The notes under the pieces: model-generated
Database searches by the model: none
What the model saw: only the letters and a program-made list of their open reading frames with translations
Told to the model about the DNA's origin: nothing
Translations under genes and position numbers: made by a program
Assembly: GCA_947446625.1 (NCBI GenBank)
Contig: CANFIE010000156.1
Coordinates: 1-8,444, forward strand
DNA from: Acetobacteraceae bacterium
GTDB taxonomy: Bacteria; Pseudomonadota; Alphaproteobacteria; Acetobacterales; Acetobacteraceae
DNA: 8,444 nt
Direction of reading: 5' to 3'
Shown here: positions 6,053 to 8,444 of the stretch, in pieces
Position numbering within the stretch: position 1 is the first letter of the stretch
Layout of the letters: every line of letters begins with the position of its first letter

Positions 6053-7033
6053 ATGGGACGCATCCTGGTTACCGGCGCCGCCGGCTTCATTGGCGCGCAT
6101 CTGTGCCAGTTGCTACTGGCCCGGGGCGAAGCCGTGGTGGGGCTGGACAACCTGAACCCCTATTACAGCCCTGCCCTGAAGCAGGCCCGCATGGCGGCGC
6201 TGACCGGCAAGGCTGCGCCAGGCGCCTTTGAGTTCCATCAGTTGGACCTGGCGGATTCGGACAGCGTGCTGGCCATGGTGGCGGCGCGGCCCGATATCGA
6301 CCGCGTGGTGCATCTGGGCGCCCAGGCCGGGGTGCGGTGGTCGCTGGAAGCGCCCTTTGCCTATACCGCGGCGAACGTAACCGGCCACCTGACCATGCTG
6401 GAGGCGATGCGCCGCAGCGAGGGGCGGATTCGGCACATGGTCTATGCTTCCACCAGCTCGGTCTATGGCTCCCGCACCGATGGTGCCTTCCGCGAGACCG
6501 ACCGGGTGGAGCGCCCGGCTTCCCTGTACGCCGCCACCAAGCTGGCCGGCGAGATGATGAGCAAGGCCTATACCGACCTGTACCAGTTGCCGCTGACCGG
6601 GCTGCGCTTCTTCACCGTGTATGGCCCCTGGGGCCGGCCCGACATGGCCTATTGGCTGTTCACCGAGGCGATGCTGGCGGGACGGCCGATCCAGCTGTTC
6701 AACAACGGCAACATGCGGCGCGACTTTACCTATGTGGACGACATTGTGGCCGGGGTGGCGGCGGCCCTGGACCATCCGCCGGCCGGGGCCACGCACCGCA
6801 CCTACAACATTGGCAACAGCAACCCCGAGCCGCTGATGGAGATGGTGGGGCTGCTGGAGGAATTGCTGGGGGTGCGGGCGATAAAGGTGATGAAGCCGAT
6901 GCAGGCCGGCGACGTGCCCGCCACCTTCGCCGATGTTTCCGCCATGCAGCGCGACTTTGGCTGGCAGCCCAGCACCAGCCTGCGCACCGGGCTGACCAAT
7001 TTTGTCGGTTGGTGGCGCGGGTACTTCAAGTAA
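6053..7033 (+). CDS. NAD-dependent sugar epimerase, probable UDP-glucuronate 4-epimerase
   Basis: Cytoplasmic extended short-chain dehydrogenase/reductase that most likely interconverts UDP-glucuronate and UDP-galacturonate for lipopolysaccharide or capsule. The 326 residues are close to the 330-340 typical of the LpsL/CapI type. The Rossmann NAD motif is TGAAGFIG (7-14), with the ribose-binding acidic residue at D32 in GLDNLNPYY. The catalytic set is STSS (133-136) with Y159 and K163 in YAATK. Subfamily hallmarks are RFFTVYGPWGRPDMA (185-199), RRDFTYVDD (222-230), YNIGN (251-255) and GDVPATFAD (286-294); the WGRPDMA and GDVPATFAD motifs favour UDP-glucuronate epimerases over GalE or RmlB. 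The start ATG has only a weak ribosome-binding site. It is not in an evident operon: a 105-base gap precedes it and recJ converges on it. Substrate is inferred from motifs. Confidence 0.92.
   Translation: MGRILVTGAAGFIGAHLCQLLLARGEAVVGLDNLNPYYSPALKQARMAALTGKAAPGAFEFHQLDLADSDSVLAMVAARPDIDRVVHLGAQAGVRWSLEAPFAYTAANVTGHLTMLEAMRRSEGRIRHMVYASTSSVYGSRTDGAFRETDRVERPASLYAATKLAGEMMSKAYTDLYQLPLTGLRFFTVYGPWGRPDMAYWLFTEAMLAGRPIQLFNNGNMRRDFTYVDDIVAGVAAALDHPPAGATHRTYNIGNSNPEPLMEMVGLLEELLGVRAIKVMKPMQAGDVPATFADVSAMQRDFGWQPSTSLRTGLTNFVGWWRGYFK
7026..7033. other. 8-base convergent overlap of epimerase and recJ 3' ends
   Basis: The epimerase TAA (7031-7033) lies inside the recJ coding strand, and the recJ stop TGA (minus strand, 7028-7026) lies inside the epimerase coding sequence. 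No intergenic space exists for a terminator, so each transcript must end within, or read antisense into, the other gene. Confidence 0.9.
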
Positions 7034-8444
7034 CGCGGGCAGCGTCCACCACGTGGAAGCAGGCGGTCACGTCGTCGTTCCAGCGTTCCGCCCGTAGCTG
7101 CCCGGCCAGATGCAGCGGCACACCGCCCGGGGCCAGCAGCGCCTCGGCCAGCGGGCCTTCCTTGGCACGGAAGCAGATGGCCTTGAGCCGGCCGCCTGCC
7201 TCGCCTTCCAGGAAGGCGCGGACGGTGGCGCCCTCCTTGCCCACGCGGTCGGCCCGCACCACGCGGCTGCGCGGCAGGGCGAATACCGGTTCCTCATTGG
7301 CCGAGCCGAAGGGCGCCAGGCGTTCCACCTGGCGGGCTAGATCCGTGTTGGCGGCGGGGACGGTGACGCTGCCTTCAATGATGAGATCGGCCGCGCCGGG
7401 CAGGCCGCCGGCCAGGGCGAGACGCTCATTCAAAAAGTCATGCACCTGCTGGCGACGCTCGGCCATGAAGCCGAAGCCCGCCGCCATGGCGTGGCCGCCG
7501 CCGGAGATGAGCAAGCCGGCCTGACGCGCGGCGATGATGGCGGCGCCGAGGTCCTGCCCCGCGATGGAGCGGCCACTGCCCTTGGCCAGCCCGGCGGAAA
7601 CCCCGGCGACGCAGGCGGGGCGGTTGAATTTTTCCTTCATGCGGCCGGCGACAATGCCGACCACGCCGGGGTGCCAACCCTCGCCACAGACCAGCAGCAC
7701 CGGCATGCCGGCGGCCACCTGTTCCTCGGCGGCGGCGAAGGCGGCGCCCAGCACATCGGCCTCCACCTCCTGCCGGCGCTTGTTCACCGCGTCCAGCCGC
7801 TCGGCCATGGCGCGGGCTTCCACCGCGTCGTCGCACAGCAGCAGGCGCATGCCGAGGTCGGGTTCATCAATGCGGCCAGCGGCGTTGATGCGCGGGCCGA
7901 GCACGAAGCCGAGCGAATGGGCGGTTGGTGCCTCGCGCACCAGCCCCACATCCAGCAGCGCCGCCACACCGGCATGGCCGCGCCGGGCCATCACCTTCAG
8001 GCCCTGCGCCACCAGGGCGCGGTTGACGCCGGTGAGCGGCATGACGTCGCACACCGTGGCCAGGGCGACGATGTCGAGCAGCTCGATGAGCTTGGGTTCG
8101 GGGTGCAGGTTGAAATGGCCCTGGCGCCGCAGCAGCCGATGCGTCGCCACCATGGCGAGGAAAGCCACGCCCGCGGCACACAGCCCCTTCAGCCCGCTGG
8201 TGCAGTCCAGCCGGTTGGGGTTGACCACGGCGCGCACCGGCGGCACCGGGCCTTCCGCCTTGTGGTGGTCCAGCACCACCACATCGGCCTCGCCCTGCGC
8301 CACGGCCAGGGCTTCATGCGCGGCCACACCGCAATCGACGCACACAATCAGCGTGGCGCCACGGGCCATGAGCTCGCGGATGGCGCCGGGGTTGGGGCCG
8401 TAGCCTTCCTTCAGCCGGTCGGGGACGTAATGCGTCACCTCGCA
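7026..8444 (-). CDS. recJ: Single-stranded-DNA-specific exonuclease RecJ, N-terminal part outside window
   Basis: RecJ is a 5'-3' single-strand DNA exonuclease used in RecF-pathway recombination, mismatch repair and base-excision repair. The frame is open to the right edge, giving 472 visible residues; about 100-120 N-terminal residues are missing, including the first metal-binding motif (usually D-[YF]-D-x-DG). Counting from the edge, the visible motifs are VPDRLKEGYGPN (near 7-18), VDCG (36-39), the name-giving DHH (59-61), CDVMPL (132-137), GPRINAAGR (183-191), GWHPGVVGIVAGR (from 256), KGSGRSI (from 288) and the DHHA1 motif SGGGHAMAAGF (314-324). The C-terminal OB-fold contains APFGSANEEPVF, matching the family's PFGxGNPEP pattern with substitutions. 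A GTG at 8438 should not be taken as the start, since it lies inside the conserved EVTHYVPDR stretch. All visible catalytic residues are intact. Confidence 0.95.
   Translation of the reverse strand, partial: CEVTHYVPDRLKEGYGPNPGAIRELMARGATLIVCVDCGVAAHEALAVAQGEADVVVLDHHKAEGPVPPVRAVVNPNRLDCTSGLKGLCAAGVAFLAMVATHRLLRRQGHFNLHPEPKLIELLDIVALATVCDVMPLTGVNRALVAQGLKVMARRGHAGVAALLDVGLVREAPTAHSLGFVLGPRINAAGRIDEPDLGMRLLLCDDAVEARAMAERLDAVNKRRQEVEADVLGAAFAAAEEQVAAGMPVLLVCGEGWHPGVVGIVAGRMKEKFNRPACVAGVSAGLAKGSGRSIAGQDLGAAIIAARQAGLLISGGGHAMAAGFGFMAERRQQVHDFLNERLALAGGLPGAADLIIEGSVTVPAANTDLARQVERLAPFGSANEEPVFALPRSRVVRADRVGKEGATVRAFLEGEAGGRLKAICFRAKEGPLAEALLAPGGVPLHLAGQLRAERWNDDVTACFHVVDAARVT

Noticed and set aside
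5893..6231. Plus-strand frame of 112 codons bridging the Phd-like gene and the epimerase, considered as a toxin
   Set aside because: It overlaps both flanking genes in another frame, is rich in G, R and P as expected of a GC-rich shadow frame, and has no toxin motif or ribosome-binding site.
6113..6796. Minus-strand open frame of 227 codons opposite the epimerase
   Set aside because: The plus-strand epimerase has all family motifs; the antisense product has none.
8436..8438. GTG as the start codon of recJ
   Set aside because: Conserved RecJ sequence begins before it and the essential first metal-binding motif is upstream of the window, so this is an internal valine codon.

Overview
This is a high-GC stretch with strong G/C preference at third codon positions. 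The gene families and codon bias suggest an alphaproteobacterium, possibly in the Acetobacteraceae/Rhodospirillales; that placement is inference, as there is no rRNA or other taxonomic marker in the window. It holds five protein-coding genes. Two of them run off the edges. I found no tRNA, rRNA, CRISPR array or insertion sequence.

Left two thirds (1-5582, minus strand): a two-partner secretion (type Vb) locus. The outer-membrane transporter of the FhaC/ShlB family (TpsB, 5582-3846) comes first. Two bases after its stop comes a very large filamentous-haemagglutinin-like exoprotein (TpsA). Its first 1281 codons fill 3843-1, and its 3' end lies beyond the left edge. TpsA shows a signal peptide, a TPS secretion domain, a conserved GLVETSS/WLLDP linker and then a tandem array of about 100-residue repeats. 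TpsB should bind the TPS domain in the periplasm and thread TpsA to the cell surface, where it would act in adhesion or biofilm.

Centre (5583-6052): a short AT-richer divergent intergenic region carries a weak minus-strand promoter candidate and an imperfect inverted repeat overlapping it. On the plus strand follows an 87-residue protein resembling a Phd/YefM antitoxin, with no toxin beside it. A second gap of about 105 bases leads to the next gene.

Right (6053-8444): an NAD-dependent sugar epimerase of the UDP-glucuronate 4-epimerase type (plus strand) converges on recJ (minus strand), and their 3' ends overlap by 8 bases. recJ lacks its N-terminal region because it crosses the right edge. 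The epimerase probably supplies UDP-galacturonate for surface polysaccharide, so the window pairs two cell-envelope functions with a housekeeping DNA-repair gene.

The most interesting points are the nested repeat structure of the adhesin and the divergent placement of a solitary Phd-like protein next to the adhesin promoter region. The plus strand opposite tpsA and tpsB is open for very long distances, but this is explained by codon bias and is not annotated as coding.
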